Shown here: in pieces, positions 15,682 through 23,817 of the stretch
Numbering within the stretch: the stretch's first letter is position 1
How the letters are laid out: every line of letters starts with the position of its first letter
Assembly (NCBI GenBank): GCA_910583675.1
Contig: CAJTYH010000005.1
Coordinates: 21,845-85,844 of the forward strand
Direction of reading: 5' to 3'
DNA from: an uncultured Muribaculaceae bacterium
Lineage (GTDB): Bacteria > Bacteroidota > Bacteroidia > Bacteroidales > Muribaculaceae
DNA: 64,000 bases
The notes under the pieces: generated by a model
What the model was told of the DNA's origin: nothing
Database searches by the model: none
Seen by the model: the letters and a program-made list of their open reading frames with translations, nothing else
Translations under genes and position numbers: made by a program

Positions 15682-16965
15682 TTAAGAGTTAGACTTTGCG
15701 CCGGCCTTACCCAGTTTGAAAGCCTCCGGGCGCAGGGTCTTGGTTCCGTAGTCGGCATTAAGCACAAAATCTACGCAGTCCTTACGCGCTTGGCTGTAGG
15801 GGTCAACGATAAAACGAATAGAGCCAAAAAGACCCATCGGCTGGTAACGCCAATCGCCCAAACCGATATACTCCGTTACATCGACAATCTTGTAAATATC
15901 GCCGGCGGCGGCATTGGTAGGCAGCGCAGAAGCAGACGTTACAGCACCTTTCACGGTATCGCCGTCGGCCAGAGTATGGTCGGCCCATGCGGATGCGCCC
16001 TTTTTCTTATAGGTCACAACCGCCTTGCGGATAGCATTGGTAGTATAGACAGGCAAACCGCAAAGTATGCCGTTCTGAAGCATGGGGACATATACGCCGT
16101 CTTTGTTAACGGGCGTTCCCTCCAGTATGGCAGCCATACTCTTTGTTAGGATCCAACAAAGGTGATCGCCGTCGATACCCGTTTCAAGGATAGCAGCTTT
16201 CATGCCAGAGTTAAGTTCGCGGAATGTCGGCACCTCCGAAAGCGCAACCGGGTTGTCTGCTGCGCCTACAAATGGGCCAACCAAATTGGTTGCTCCGTTA
16301 ACCCTTTCCGTAGAGAAAAGGATTTTGTTAAGCAACAGGCGGATAGACAGTGGCATAACCTCACGCACGATGGTTTCCAGTACTCCCTCGGACTGGTTGA
16401 GCGATTGGTTAGATACAGGGATAGCAATACCGACGCGCTCCGGGTTGGCTGTCATTTTGCTGAACGGTATCTTTGTGTCCGAAAGCGCAACACCCTCTCC
16501 GGCTATCTGTGCCTCTACCATTTCGTACATAGGCCATACGAAATCGCCAGCCAGGCCGGTAGGCATGGGCAGTCCTACTTTGTCAAGTATGAAACCCTCC
16601 TGCAAAGGTTTCAGAATGTCTTGAATGTTGAGAGGTACAACCGCGCCGCTCTTAACGTCGGAAACGGTCATAATGTCGCGGACAAAGATTATTTCCGTTT
16701 TCTGCCCTTTGGCGGCGTTCTCACGGATAATCTTAACCGCGTCCTCGCGTGCGTTGGGGTTCTCGCGCAGATGCTCGGCGGTAGCAGCCTGCATCTTCAT
16801 TTGGAGCAACTGGTTTTCGCGCATTAACGCCTCAAACTCTTTGTCCTCGGCATCGTTGCGCTCGCGCTGCTCTTTCTCGCAGGTATCAGCTATTTCGCTG
16901 ATACGATCGCAGTTGGCTTGATACTTGTTAACCAACTCGCGCACATTGATTTTGTCTTTCTTCAT
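15682..16965 (-). CDS. HK97-fold major capsid protein
   Basis: 427 residues. Residues 1-~85 form a charged coiled-coil N-terminal domain, the scaffold-like delta domain removed by the protease in HK97-type phages. The mature part has the classic order: VPLNIQDILKPLQEGFILDK, IPVSNQSLNQSEGVLETIV, the LCWILTKSMAAIL helix and a final IRFIVDPYSQARKDCVDFVL. Between residues ~305 and 360 there is an extra segment with DHTLADGDTVKG and LPTNAAAGDIYKIVDV that reads like an inserted surface domain or loop. Protease gene upstream, connector downstream. Confidence 0.92.
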   Translation of the reverse strand: MKKDKINVRELVNKYQANCDRISEIADTCEKEQRERNDAEDKEFEALMRENQLLQMKMQAATAEHLRENPNAREDAVKIIRENAAKGQKTEIIFVRDIMTVSDVKSGAVVPLNIQDILKPLQEGFILDKVGLPMPTGLAGDFVWPMYEMVEAQIAGEGVALSDTKIPFSKMTANPERVGIAIPVSNQSLNQSEGVLETIVREVMPLSIRLLLNKILFSTERVNGATNLVGPFVGAADNPVALSEVPTFRELNSGMKAAILETGIDGDHLCWILTKSMAAILEGTPVNKDGVYVPMLQNGILCGLPVYTTNAIRKAVVTYKKKGASAWADHTLADGDTVKGAVTSASALPTNAAAGDIYKIVDVTEYIGLGDWRYQPMGLFGSIRFIVDPYSQARKDCVDFVLNADYGTKTLRPEAFKLGKAGAKSNS

Positions 16966-16989
16966 GCGAAAAGTTTTTATATATACGGA

Positions 16990-17673
16990 TTAAATAGTCT
17001 GCTTGGCGGCGCGGCGCATTTCGCGCAACTGCTCACGCATCTTGTTTTTGTCTTTGGGTGGTTTGGGGGTCATATCCTCGCGTAACCCGGTCGCAAACTC
17101 TCGGGCTTCTACCGATGTATCGGGATATGCCGGATCCGCAGCGAGTGTGAAATCATATATCCCGGTAATGGCTTTTACACGATAGGTAATTTGTGAGCAA
17201 CCGTTAACTACCTTTGCGGTACGTTCTACAAAATCGCTGTCCCAGTACCGGGTACTGAAAGCGAAACTACACCCGGATAGGTCGCCACGGCGTACCAATT
17301 CTAAGGCCTTATCTCCGTCTGCTGTATTGGGTGCGTCAAATTCAAACTTAACACCTTTTTCATCAACGGTATAAGATAAGGTACCATTGCCGGATTTACT
17401 ACGCGCTAATATTAGTTGGCGGTCATGGAACATCGTAAATTTAATGTCGCAACCGTCCAAAATTTCTTTCGTAATGGCTTCGGCGGCAATTACCTCTCTG
17501 GCCTCGCTGTCATCGTCACTCCATAGAGGTGCGGACGGTCTTTCAAAAAGGATAGCGTACCCGGTAATAGTGCGGCTCGGTGCCTCGCCCTCGGCGACTT
17601 CTCTTACCTGTAACTCGGCAGCCCCGGTTAGTAAAGTGCGCCTAACCTCTGTATTTTTATTCCTTGCTTTCAT
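16990..17673 (-). CDS. HK97-family prohead protease
   Basis: About 227 residues from the ATG at 17673 (other in-frame ATGs lie at 17679 and 17685). Features of the U35/HK97 protease: ITGYAILFERPS near residue 33, the catalytic His in KFTMFHDRQ, and the catalytic Ser in DLSGCSFAFS. It cleaves the capsid N-terminal domain during maturation. It overlaps the portal gene's 3' end by about 17 bases and precedes the capsid gene, the standard order. The basic C-terminal tail (REQLREMRRAAKQ) is usual. Confidence 0.88.
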   Translation of the reverse strand: MKARNKNTEVRRTLLTGAAELQVREVAEGEAPSRTITGYAILFERPSAPLWSDDDSEAREVIAAEAITKEILDGCDIKFTMFHDRQLILARSKSGNGTLSYTVDEKGVKFEFDAPNTADGDKALELVRRGDLSGCSFAFSTRYWDSDFVERTAKVVNGCSQITYRVKAITGIYDFTLAADPAYPDTSVEAREFATGLREDMTPKPPKDKNKMREQLREMRRAAKQTI

Positions 17674-18934
17674 CGTCATTGTCATTGATTGGTTCTTTAT
17701 CGGATTTAGACGGATTCGCAACTGCGCCGCCGGGGTCGTTGATATTGCGCAGATTCGCCGATACTAACACGGTGTCGCCTCCCTCAACAGGGGGCAAATT
17801 ATCCATGTGTCTAATTTCATTCACAGTAGTACCCATTTGTAACAGGCTATTGCGGTAGCGTGTGCGCCCCTCCAAATCACAGGCGTATAAACCTTGCTTG
17901 CTAAATTCAAATTTGCGTTTTCCGCAAAGCGTGGGAGCAATAAGTTTACGCAAAAATTCCACCTCAATACAGCGCAAAAGAGGTGCTAATGTGTGGCTCA
18001 AAAAAGCGACGTTAGCCTGCTCCGCGCTCTTGTAATTATTGCTTGTATCGTCAAAAACAAATGAGGGATGCACACCAAAAAAACGGCATATCTCACGCAC
18101 GGTAAATTTTCGTGTGCCTAAAAATTCCATGTCGGTCGAGGTCAGCGAAATTTGCTTAAAATCCACTTGCCCCGGCAGACTAACAACGCGCTCTCCGTTT
18201 TGAAAGCGGCTGTCTATATTCTCGGCTGTCTTTTCTAACTGCTTGTCTTGGTATTCGCCAAAACCCCTAACACTGGTATCATTCGACACAATGCCACGCA
18301 CATTGCCACCGTTGGCAAATCGGTTGCGCGTTTCGGTATCGCCTGTTGTAGCAATTTCGGTAGTCAATCGGGCATACTCCAGTACGCTAACACCTACCTT
18401 GGAATTTTGCCCGGTTAGTCCCTTAATGTGGATTATGTCGCTTTCGTCATACTCCCCAAACAAGGCGTTAGTGTTGTCATTTACCGTATATGTGTCGTTT
18501 ATTGTGTCATGGGAAACAGTGCCACGCCCACAAAGCACCAATCTATCTACCTCCAATGATACCGGGTTGTATATCGGAACTATATAGGCGTTGCCCTCTG
18601 TTAAGATCTCCTGCACCAATCGCCGCCAAAAGTCGAAAGCGTTAACAGTATAATCGGGCTGCACATTAAGCAAATACCAAAAACGGCTGTTTCTATCCTC
18701 GATAAATATACCGTCTTTGAGCCTCATAAATTGCATCGGCAGATTTGCAACGCTTTCACTAAGCAACTTTACACAACGGTAAACGGTTGCTACCTGCATG
18801 GGCGTTGCAACACCCCATATCCACAAAGGCATACCCCCGGTACGCGGTGCGTTGGAAGCGCCTTTGCTATTTCCGGGGCTTTTCGAATCCTCGCGACGGA
18901 AATAGCTTAGAATATGTTGCCAAAGAACCATCAT
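17657..18934 (-). CDS. Phage portal protein (HK97 family)
   Basis: 425 residues from the ATG at 18934 (18931 also possible). An upstream TTG-start extension would overlap the probable promoter and is rejected. The N-terminus has VYRCVKLLSESVANLPMQF, typical of HK97-type portals, followed by FDFWRRLVQEILTEGNAYI and FFGVHPSFVFDDTSNNYKSA. Twelve copies form the DNA entry pore of the head. It begins the head operon after terminase, separated by the AT-rich gap 18935-19098, and its 3' end overlaps the protease gene. Confidence 0.9.
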   Translation of the reverse strand: MMVLWQHILSYFRREDSKSPGNSKGASNAPRTGGMPLWIWGVATPMQVATVYRCVKLLSESVANLPMQFMRLKDGIFIEDRNSRFWYLLNVQPDYTVNAFDFWRRLVQEILTEGNAYIVPIYNPVSLEVDRLVLCGRGTVSHDTINDTYTVNDNTNALFGEYDESDIIHIKGLTGQNSKVGVSVLEYARLTTEIATTGDTETRNRFANGGNVRGIVSNDTSVRGFGEYQDKQLEKTAENIDSRFQNGERVVSLPGQVDFKQISLTSTDMEFLGTRKFTVREICRFFGVHPSFVFDDTSNNYKSAEQANVAFLSHTLAPLLRCIEVEFLRKLIAPTLCGKRKFEFSKQGLYACDLEGRTRYRNSLLQMGTTVNEIRHMDNLPPVEGGDTVLVSANLRNINDPGGAVANPSKSDKEPINDNDDESKE

Positions 18935-18952
18935 TCTCGCAGTTTTAATATG

Positions 18953-18984
18953 CAAATATAGACATTGAAAATGATAGGTAAAAT
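18953..18984 (-). promoter_or_regulatory. Possible promoter of the head gene run
   Basis: On the minus strand TATATTTG (complement of 18953-18960) is a full -7 box; the -33 region (about 18980-18984) is T-rich but lacks a clear TTTG. It lies in the AT-rich gap between terminase and portal, 18 bases before the portal ATG. The rest of the gap holds no gene. Confidence 0.4.
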
Positions 18985-19098
18985 TTGATATATAAGCGAG
19001 TTATATTCCTATATCATTACTTTGTTTTATCGTTTTTCCTTTGTTTTGCTATATCAGATTATATTTTACTTGAAATTTTTATTTTTAAGATTCATTAA

Positions 19099-20805
19099 CT
19101 ATCTCTCATAATCAATAAACAGGCGCATACACATTAGTTTGGTAATCACGCCATCTATCTTTTGCGTATCTTTCCGTTTGATTGGCTTGCAGTTCTCCAG
19201 TTTATCTGTATCTAATACGGCATTGCCGAAACAATAATAGTTAATCGGATTATCGTTAATGAAAACGTGGCCGGTTTTAACCCCGTGTTCAAAACTTTCA
19301 ACCGGAGCCGTAAAATTGCCGTAGGTCTGCTTAACCCCCTTCAGCACGTTATCCGCGCCGGATGCTGCCAACATATTTATGACCTCCTGGCTTTTCCATT
19401 GGTCGTAGCCGATACCCAAAATCCGCACGAATTTATTAAGCCATAGCACATAATCCACTATTGCACGATAATCTATAACATCGCCCTGCGTGAGTGTCAA
19501 ATAACCTTTTTCAGCCCATACCCGGTATAGCCTTTCGTTTGGGTGTCCAGGCAATGCGCCCTCCGGGAAAAAATAGGCTGTGTGGAAATGGAAATTTTTA
19601 CGCTCCGAATCATACAGCCCCATAGTAACCGCGCTAAAATCGTCGCTTTCGCTTAGGTCAATCGCTACCATCGCGTCCGGGCGTCCTTTGATCGCGTCAA
19701 TAGTCATGGATCGGGCGATACTCCTGGCCAGTGTGCTGCTTATCCAACTGCGCCGTTGGTTCTCGGCATAGACGTTAAGCAACTTGGTGCGGAAAGCTAA
19801 CATAGCATCCGCGCCATTACGGATAGCGTTTTTATATTCCTGCCGGTAAAACTCTATGCTGACAGTAACGCCCATGTGCGGTTGCACCTTGTACCATGTC
19901 GCTTCATCATCTTCCGGATCATCTAAGTCCGGCTCAAAGATATGCGCAAACAAACTATCATCCTCAAATTCTCCCAGCAATACGGATTTATATCCCTGTA
20001 GCATTTCATAAAAAGGGCCGTCGAAAACGTCCGACGCGGTGGTAATAATCACAGTCAGCGGATTCTCTCGCACACCCATAGAGGTAGTTAGCACCGTTAA
20101 CAGGCTATTGTCTCGCGCTTGGCTAAATTCGTCCATAATCACGGTCGAGGCATTCAAACCGTCCTTTGTTCGTGCGTTGGCTGTGAGGCACTGCGCAAAG
20201 GCGGTGCGATCTTTGCGTCGGCTTTTAATCGTCTGCTCGTTCACAGTGTAACGGCGTTCTTTAGGGTCGAGTTTCCGCACACACCCGCGTATAACGTCGA
20301 AGCATTTTTTAGCCTGGTCGTTACTGTTTGCCCCGGTGTAGCTTTCCGCGTTTGCGTCTCCGTATAGCAAATCATCTACGGCAAGTGACGCGCTCGATGT
20401 TGTTTTGCTGAATTTACGCGGTACATACAAAACCGCTTCACGCACAACGCGCCGGCCATTGTGCCAAAAGCCGTAGATGTTTGTAAACTGAAATGCTTGT
20501 ACTGGAGTCAGCTTATATTTTTGCAAACCACTTTTACCTGGGAAATAGAGATTTTCATATAGTGTGAAAAATCGCTTTACCTCCGTGGCATTGATTCCAT
20601 ATTTACTCGCCATACGGAAAAAGCGCAATACCGCCAACTGCTCAAAGAGATTGTGCGCGTCGGGGTTCGCCGCAACCTCTTCGGTATAGGTTATCAGGCG
20701 CGGATCCACTTCGCCCAATCGGTAAGCGACAATGTCAATATGCGCCAATGCATCGGTTACATCCTTTTTAGCCCGGTACAGTCTGTCTTTATCTTCTTCG
20801 GTCAT
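19099..20805 (-). CDS. terL: Phage terminase large subunit
   Basis: 568 residues. ATPase: a Walker A-like segment in REAVLYVPRKFSKTTSSASL (near residue 125) and Walker B STVIMDEFSQARD near residue 221. Nuclease: the first acidic residue in MVAIDLSESDDFSAVTMGLY near residue 375. This is the Terminase_1 type that pairs with P27-type small subunits. It packages DNA into the prohead and cuts genome ends. Its start overlaps the small subunit's stop (ATGA, 20802-20805). Confidence 0.92.
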   Translation of the reverse strand: MTEEDKDRLYRAKKDVTDALAHIDIVAYRLGEVDPRLITYTEEVAANPDAHNLFEQLAVLRFFRMASKYGINATEVKRFFTLYENLYFPGKSGLQKYKLTPVQAFQFTNIYGFWHNGRRVVREAVLYVPRKFSKTTSSASLAVDDLLYGDANAESYTGANSNDQAKKCFDVIRGCVRKLDPKERRYTVNEQTIKSRRKDRTAFAQCLTANARTKDGLNASTVIMDEFSQARDNSLLTVLTTSMGVRENPLTVIITTASDVFDGPFYEMLQGYKSVLLGEFEDDSLFAHIFEPDLDDPEDDEATWYKVQPHMGVTVSIEFYRQEYKNAIRNGADAMLAFRTKLLNVYAENQRRSWISSTLARSIARSMTIDAIKGRPDAMVAIDLSESDDFSAVTMGLYDSERKNFHFHTAYFFPEGALPGHPNERLYRVWAEKGYLTLTQGDVIDYRAIVDYVLWLNKFVRILGIGYDQWKSQEVINMLAASGADNVLKGVKQTYGNFTAPVESFEHGVKTGHVFINDNPINYYCFGNAVLDTDKLENCKPIKRKDTQKIDGVITKLMCMRLFIDYER

Positions 20806-21197
20806 TCGGTTATATCCTTATCGGGTTTGATTATCACAGGCTTTTTGCGCCCGGCATTCTTAACCTGTTTGGTTAGATTTATCAAGGGATCATCTTCGTC
20901 CGTTCCCGTCAGTTCTTCAGCTGTTAGACCCAATGCTTTCATTTGCCGGGTTACGCTGTCCTGCGCGTCTTTTTGGATTTTGAAAACCGGGTGCGGCACC
21001 AAGGTTTCATTACCATATCGCGACACTGCCGAAATAGTCGTGCTTTCCAGTTCGTCAATTTCATCATTAGCCAAATCAAGTGTACGGAGCGCACCGGCCA
21101 GCGATAGAATTTGTGCGCCCAAACTCTTGCTGTATTTCCCGGCGGCTTTCAGTGCCTTTTCTATATCTTTTTTATATTCGTTAACTCTTTTCGCCAT
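20802..21197 (-). CDS. terS: Phage terminase small subunit (P27-like)
   Basis: 131 residues. Helical, with YKKDIEKALKAAGKYSKSLG at the start, a central LDLANDEIDELESTTISAV helix pair and a conserved NETLVPHPVFKIQKDAQDSV segment, typical of P27-family small terminases. It recognises the packaging site. It follows a 122-base gap carrying a GC-rich palindrome and lies after the HNH gene, the usual cos-phage order. Confidence 0.88.
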   Translation of the reverse strand: MAKRVNEYKKDIEKALKAAGKYSKSLGAQILSLAGALRTLDLANDEIDELESTTISAVSRYGNETLVPHPVFKIQKDAQDSVTRQMKALGLTAEELTGTDEDDPLINLTKQVKNAGRKKPVIIKPDKDITE

Positions 21198-21277
21198 ATT
21201 TTGTTAAAACTTACATATTTGCTTAAATTGAAAAAATAGCTCACGCACAAACAAAGGTGGGGGCGAGGTTTAGATTT

Positions 21278-21310
21278 GACCGGGGGTCTCTTAAAAAATT
21301 GCCCCCGGTC
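21278..21310. other. GC-rich inverted repeat between HNH and terS (cos candidate or terminator)
   Basis: Arms GACCGGGGG (21278-21286) and CCCCCGGTC (21302-21310) around a 15-base AT-rich loop. It is in the only noncoding gap between HNH and terminase, where cos sites of HNH-carrying phages lie. A T-run in the loop rather than after the stem makes a plain terminator less convincing. Confidence 0.45.
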
Positions 21311-21318
21311 TTGATGCC

Positions 21319-21654
21319 TTAGCCGTCAAAGAATTTTTTAATAATCCCGGCCACCTGCTCGGCATTGCGTCGCTGCGTCGCCGCCTTGCCGCTTCGCCCC
21401 ATCTCGGTATGTGTCTTAACGTGGCAGTCATGGCATAGAGCCATTAGGTTGGCAGGATCATAGCACAACCTACGTTTTTCTGCATAAGTCATGCCGTATT
21501 CCACAGGGGTTATGTGGTGTACCTCCGTGGCAGCGGTTATTATACCCTCTGCCTTGCACCTCTCACACAAAGGCTGCGCCGAAAGCACCCGGCGGCGTAA
21601 CTCCGTCCATCGTGGTGCGTGTATCAACTTTATGTAAACTTTATCCTTAGCCAT
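21319..21654 (-). CDS. HNH endonuclease (phage packaging-associated)
   Basis: 111 residues. A first CxxC (PLCERCKAEG), the HNH core TEVHHITPVEYG, then LMALCHDCHVKTHTEMG give the complete HNH with a zinc-binding cysteine pair. HNH proteins next to terminase in HK97-type phages stimulate terminase cutting at cos. It overlaps the SNF2 helicase gene by 8 bases and is followed by the gap with the GC-rich palindrome. Confidence 0.88.
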   Translation of the reverse strand: MAKDKVYIKLIHAPRWTELRRRVLSAQPLCERCKAEGIITAATEVHHITPVEYGMTYAEKRRLCYDPANLMALCHDCHVKTHTEMGRSGKAATQRRNAEQVAGIIKKFFDG

Positions 21655-23026
21655 TAGAATATTTACGGATTAAGTAATTAAGACTATCTAACAAAGACTG
21701 TTGTTTCTCTTTCTTATTCTCCAGTGCCGCGCTTGCGCGTTCATCAACCGTGTGCGCCCCGATTAACTTATAGACAGTTACAGGGTGTGTCTGCCCCTGC
21801 CTATGCAACCGGGCGTTAGCCTGTTGATACAGCTCCAAATCCCAACCAGTACCAAACCAAACTATGTAGTGGCCTCCTTGCTGCATATTCAATCCATACG
21901 CAGTAGATGCCGGATGCGCCAATAGCACATCAATCTTTCCGGCGTTCCAATCCATAAGTTGTGCCTCACCCTCATAGACTACCACGTTATAGCCTTTGAG
22001 TTTCTTTTTTATCCGGGCTATATCATGCTTGAACTGGTAGAAAACCAAAACACTGTTTCCGTTTGCACCCTCCACGATTTCGGCTAATTTGTCTATCTTT
22101 TCATTGTGGATTTCATGCACATTCCTATCGTCATCATATATCGCGCCATTAGAAAATTGGCTTAACTTATTCATAAGTCCGGCGGCAGAATTTACAAGTA
22201 GGTTAGAGGGTTCGCCCTCATGTTCCTGCGTAAACTCCAACACCTTTTCACGCTCGAATTTATTATAAGCCGCCATAGTCGCCGGGGCCAGTTCTACCGG
22301 GATAGTATGCGTTAGCAAGTCCGGCAACTGCAAATAATCCTTTGCTTGCATGGACAGGCAAATGTCGGCTATCTTATTCCGTATGATTTCCTCACAGCCT
22401 TTCTTCACGTCGCAACGTACTACTATGTTGTTCCAACGGTGCGATTCAAAGTACGTTTCCCGATACCGGGTAACACTTTTGCCTAATCTGCTACCCCCAT
22501 CTATGCAATACATTTGACCCCACAGGTCGATAAGTCCGTTAGGCGCAGGGGTGCCGGTCAGTCCGATAACACGTTTAACGGATGCTCTCGCGACGCGCAT
22601 AGCCTTGAATCTTTCGCTTTTGGAATTTTTGAAACTTGTTAGCTCGTCGATAACCAGAACGTCAAAAGGCAACACGCCGCCATAGATACCAACCAACCAC
22701 ACAAAGTTATCGCGGCCAATTGCATAAACGTCGGCTTTCTCGGCGAGTGCCATTTTTCGTTTTTTCTCGGATCCCATGACTTTAACCACCTTGAGGCTCC
22801 CCAGATGATTCCACTTTTGCGCCTCCGTGCTCCATGTGGTTTCAGCCACTTTCTTAGGGGCGACAACCAATGTGCGGCTAATCTCACAGTCATCTATCAT
22901 CTGCTGTATCGCAGTCAAGGTAACAATTGTTTTCCCAAGTCCCATTTCCATGAGAAGGGCACAGTGGGGATGCTCCAAAATCCAATTTTGCCCCCTTTTC
23001 TGGTAGTCATAAGGTCGGTAAATCAT
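21647..23026 (-). CDS. Phage SNF2-family DEAD/DEAH helicase
   Basis: 459 residues, starting IYRPYDYQKRGQNWILEHP, the Q-like motif of SNF2 ATPases. Walker A is MEMGLGKTIV near residue 27, motif II VLVIDELTSFKNSKS near 130, motif III VIGLTGTPAPNGL near 155. The C-terminal RecA lobe has LVFYQFKHDI and ANARLHRQGQTHPV near 405-420. It is a DNA translocase with no separate DNA-binding domain, as in many phages, where it acts in replication or recombination. It is coupled by ATGA to VRR-NUC upstream and overlaps HNH downstream. Confidence 0.9.
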   Translation of the reverse strand: MIYRPYDYQKRGQNWILEHPHCALLMEMGLGKTIVTLTAIQQMIDDCEISRTLVVAPKKVAETTWSTEAQKWNHLGSLKVVKVMGSEKKRKMALAEKADVYAIGRDNFVWLVGIYGGVLPFDVLVIDELTSFKNSKSERFKAMRVARASVKRVIGLTGTPAPNGLIDLWGQMYCIDGGSRLGKSVTRYRETYFESHRWNNIVVRCDVKKGCEEIIRNKIADICLSMQAKDYLQLPDLLTHTIPVELAPATMAAYNKFEREKVLEFTQEHEGEPSNLLVNSAAGLMNKLSQFSNGAIYDDDRNVHEIHNEKIDKLAEIVEGANGNSVLVFYQFKHDIARIKKKLKGYNVVVYEGEAQLMDWNAGKIDVLLAHPASTAYGLNMQQGGHYIVWFGTGWDLELYQQANARLHRQGQTHPVTVYKLIGAHTVDERASAALENKKEKQQSLLDSLNYLIRKYSNG

Positions 23027-23343
23027 ATCATGATCAAGTTTATGAGTTTATCTATTTCGGTTTTGTTGTCAATCACTCTTACTATATGCCCCAGTGCCTC
23101 CAATGAGGCTATGCGGACTTGTTGTGCCTTTGTGGGTTTCTTTCCTTTGCTTTTCAGTTCCACCCATACCACCATGCCGGACGGCAGCACTATTATGCGG
23201 TCGGGATAGCCTACCATGTTAGGGTTTGAGTATTTGAGGCAAGGCAAACCGATTTCCTTAGTACGCCGCACTAAATATTTCTCTATCGCCTTTTCCGATA
23301 CCTCGGCATGGTCGGTAATATTTTTGATGCTCTGTCTGTTCAT
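23023..23343 (-). CDS. VRR-NUC domain nuclease
   Basis: 106 residues. The PD-(D/E)xK-type VRR-NUC core is visible: VGYPDRIIVLPSGMVVWVEL, then KSKGKKPTKAQQ. The Asp of GYPDR and the ExK of VELKSK are the metal-binding residues. In phages it sits beside a SNF2 helicase as here and is thought to act on branched DNA or recombination intermediates. ATGA overlaps with both neighbours show a tight operon. Confidence 0.88.
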   Translation of the reverse strand: MNRQSIKNITDHAEVSEKAIEKYLVRRTKEIGLPCLKYSNPNMVGYPDRIIVLPSGMVVWVELKSKGKKPTKAQQVRIASLEALGHIVRVIDNKTEIDKLINLIMI

Positions 23344-23612
23344 AGTTCGTTGTTTTCAATTTTACGGATTAATCTCCGGATGTCATAAGCAGCGTCTTCG
23401 ATATACCCGAAGTCGGAGTTTACATTTTCCCCGTACTTATTTGAATTGATTTTAGAGTAGGCGAGGCGGTAAGCAGGTTCTGACAATTCAGCCTCAATCC
23501 CTCTTAGCCATAAAAGGATTTTTGCCTTGTCAACTGTCTCACGCGCGCAGGTGTACGCACGCGAGACATTACTACTCTTAGTTAATACTCTATTTTTACT
23601 ATATTTTTTCAT
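23340..23612 (-). CDS. Small phage replication-module protein, unknown
   Basis: 90 residues, basic N-terminus, helical throughout (RETVDKAKILLWLRGIEAEL, then IEDAAYDIRRLIRKIENN). It overlaps the VRR-NUC start by 4 bases, and its 5' side faces the iteron-like repeat region. No domain was recognised. Position suggests a replication accessory role; that is inference. Confidence 0.6.
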   Translation of the reverse strand: MKKYSKNRVLTKSSNVSRAYTCARETVDKAKILLWLRGIEAELSEPAYRLAYSKINSNKYGENVNSDFGYIEDAAYDIRRLIRKIENNEL

Positions 23613-23646
23613 ATAAACATTGTTTTTATACTATTGTAAAATTTTT

Positions 23647-23814
23647 AGTTACCATAGTTACCATGTTTTATAATCTACTGATTCCTAATATTTTTAGTGG
23701 TAACTAAAACGGTAACTAAACTATTAGGCTTTAGTTGTCAGTTACCATGTTCAGTTACCCGCATTGACTTGGTAACTGAAATTTAGCTGGATGGTAGCTA
23801 AGTTTTGAGTTACC
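23647..23814. repeat. Iteron-like cluster of AGTTACC repeats, candidate phage replication origin
   Basis: Eight exact copies of AGTTACC or its complement GGTAACT lie in 168 bases: 23647, 23656, 23740, 23753 and 23808 as AGTTACC; 23699, 23711 and 23771 as GGTAACT. A ninth, altered copy (GGTAGCT) is at 23793. Several are paired 9-13 bases apart, close to one helix turn, and the spacer is AT-rich. The cluster occupies the only longer gap in the early operon, immediately downstream of the primase-helicase gene. This is the layout of iteron origins bound by an initiator-helicase. Function is inferred. Confidence 0.65.
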
Positions 23815-23817
23815 AAA

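Noticed and set aside
23647..23814. CRISPR array
   Set aside because: The repeats are 7 bases, in both orientations and irregularly spaced; no long repeat-spacer pattern exists anywhere in the window.
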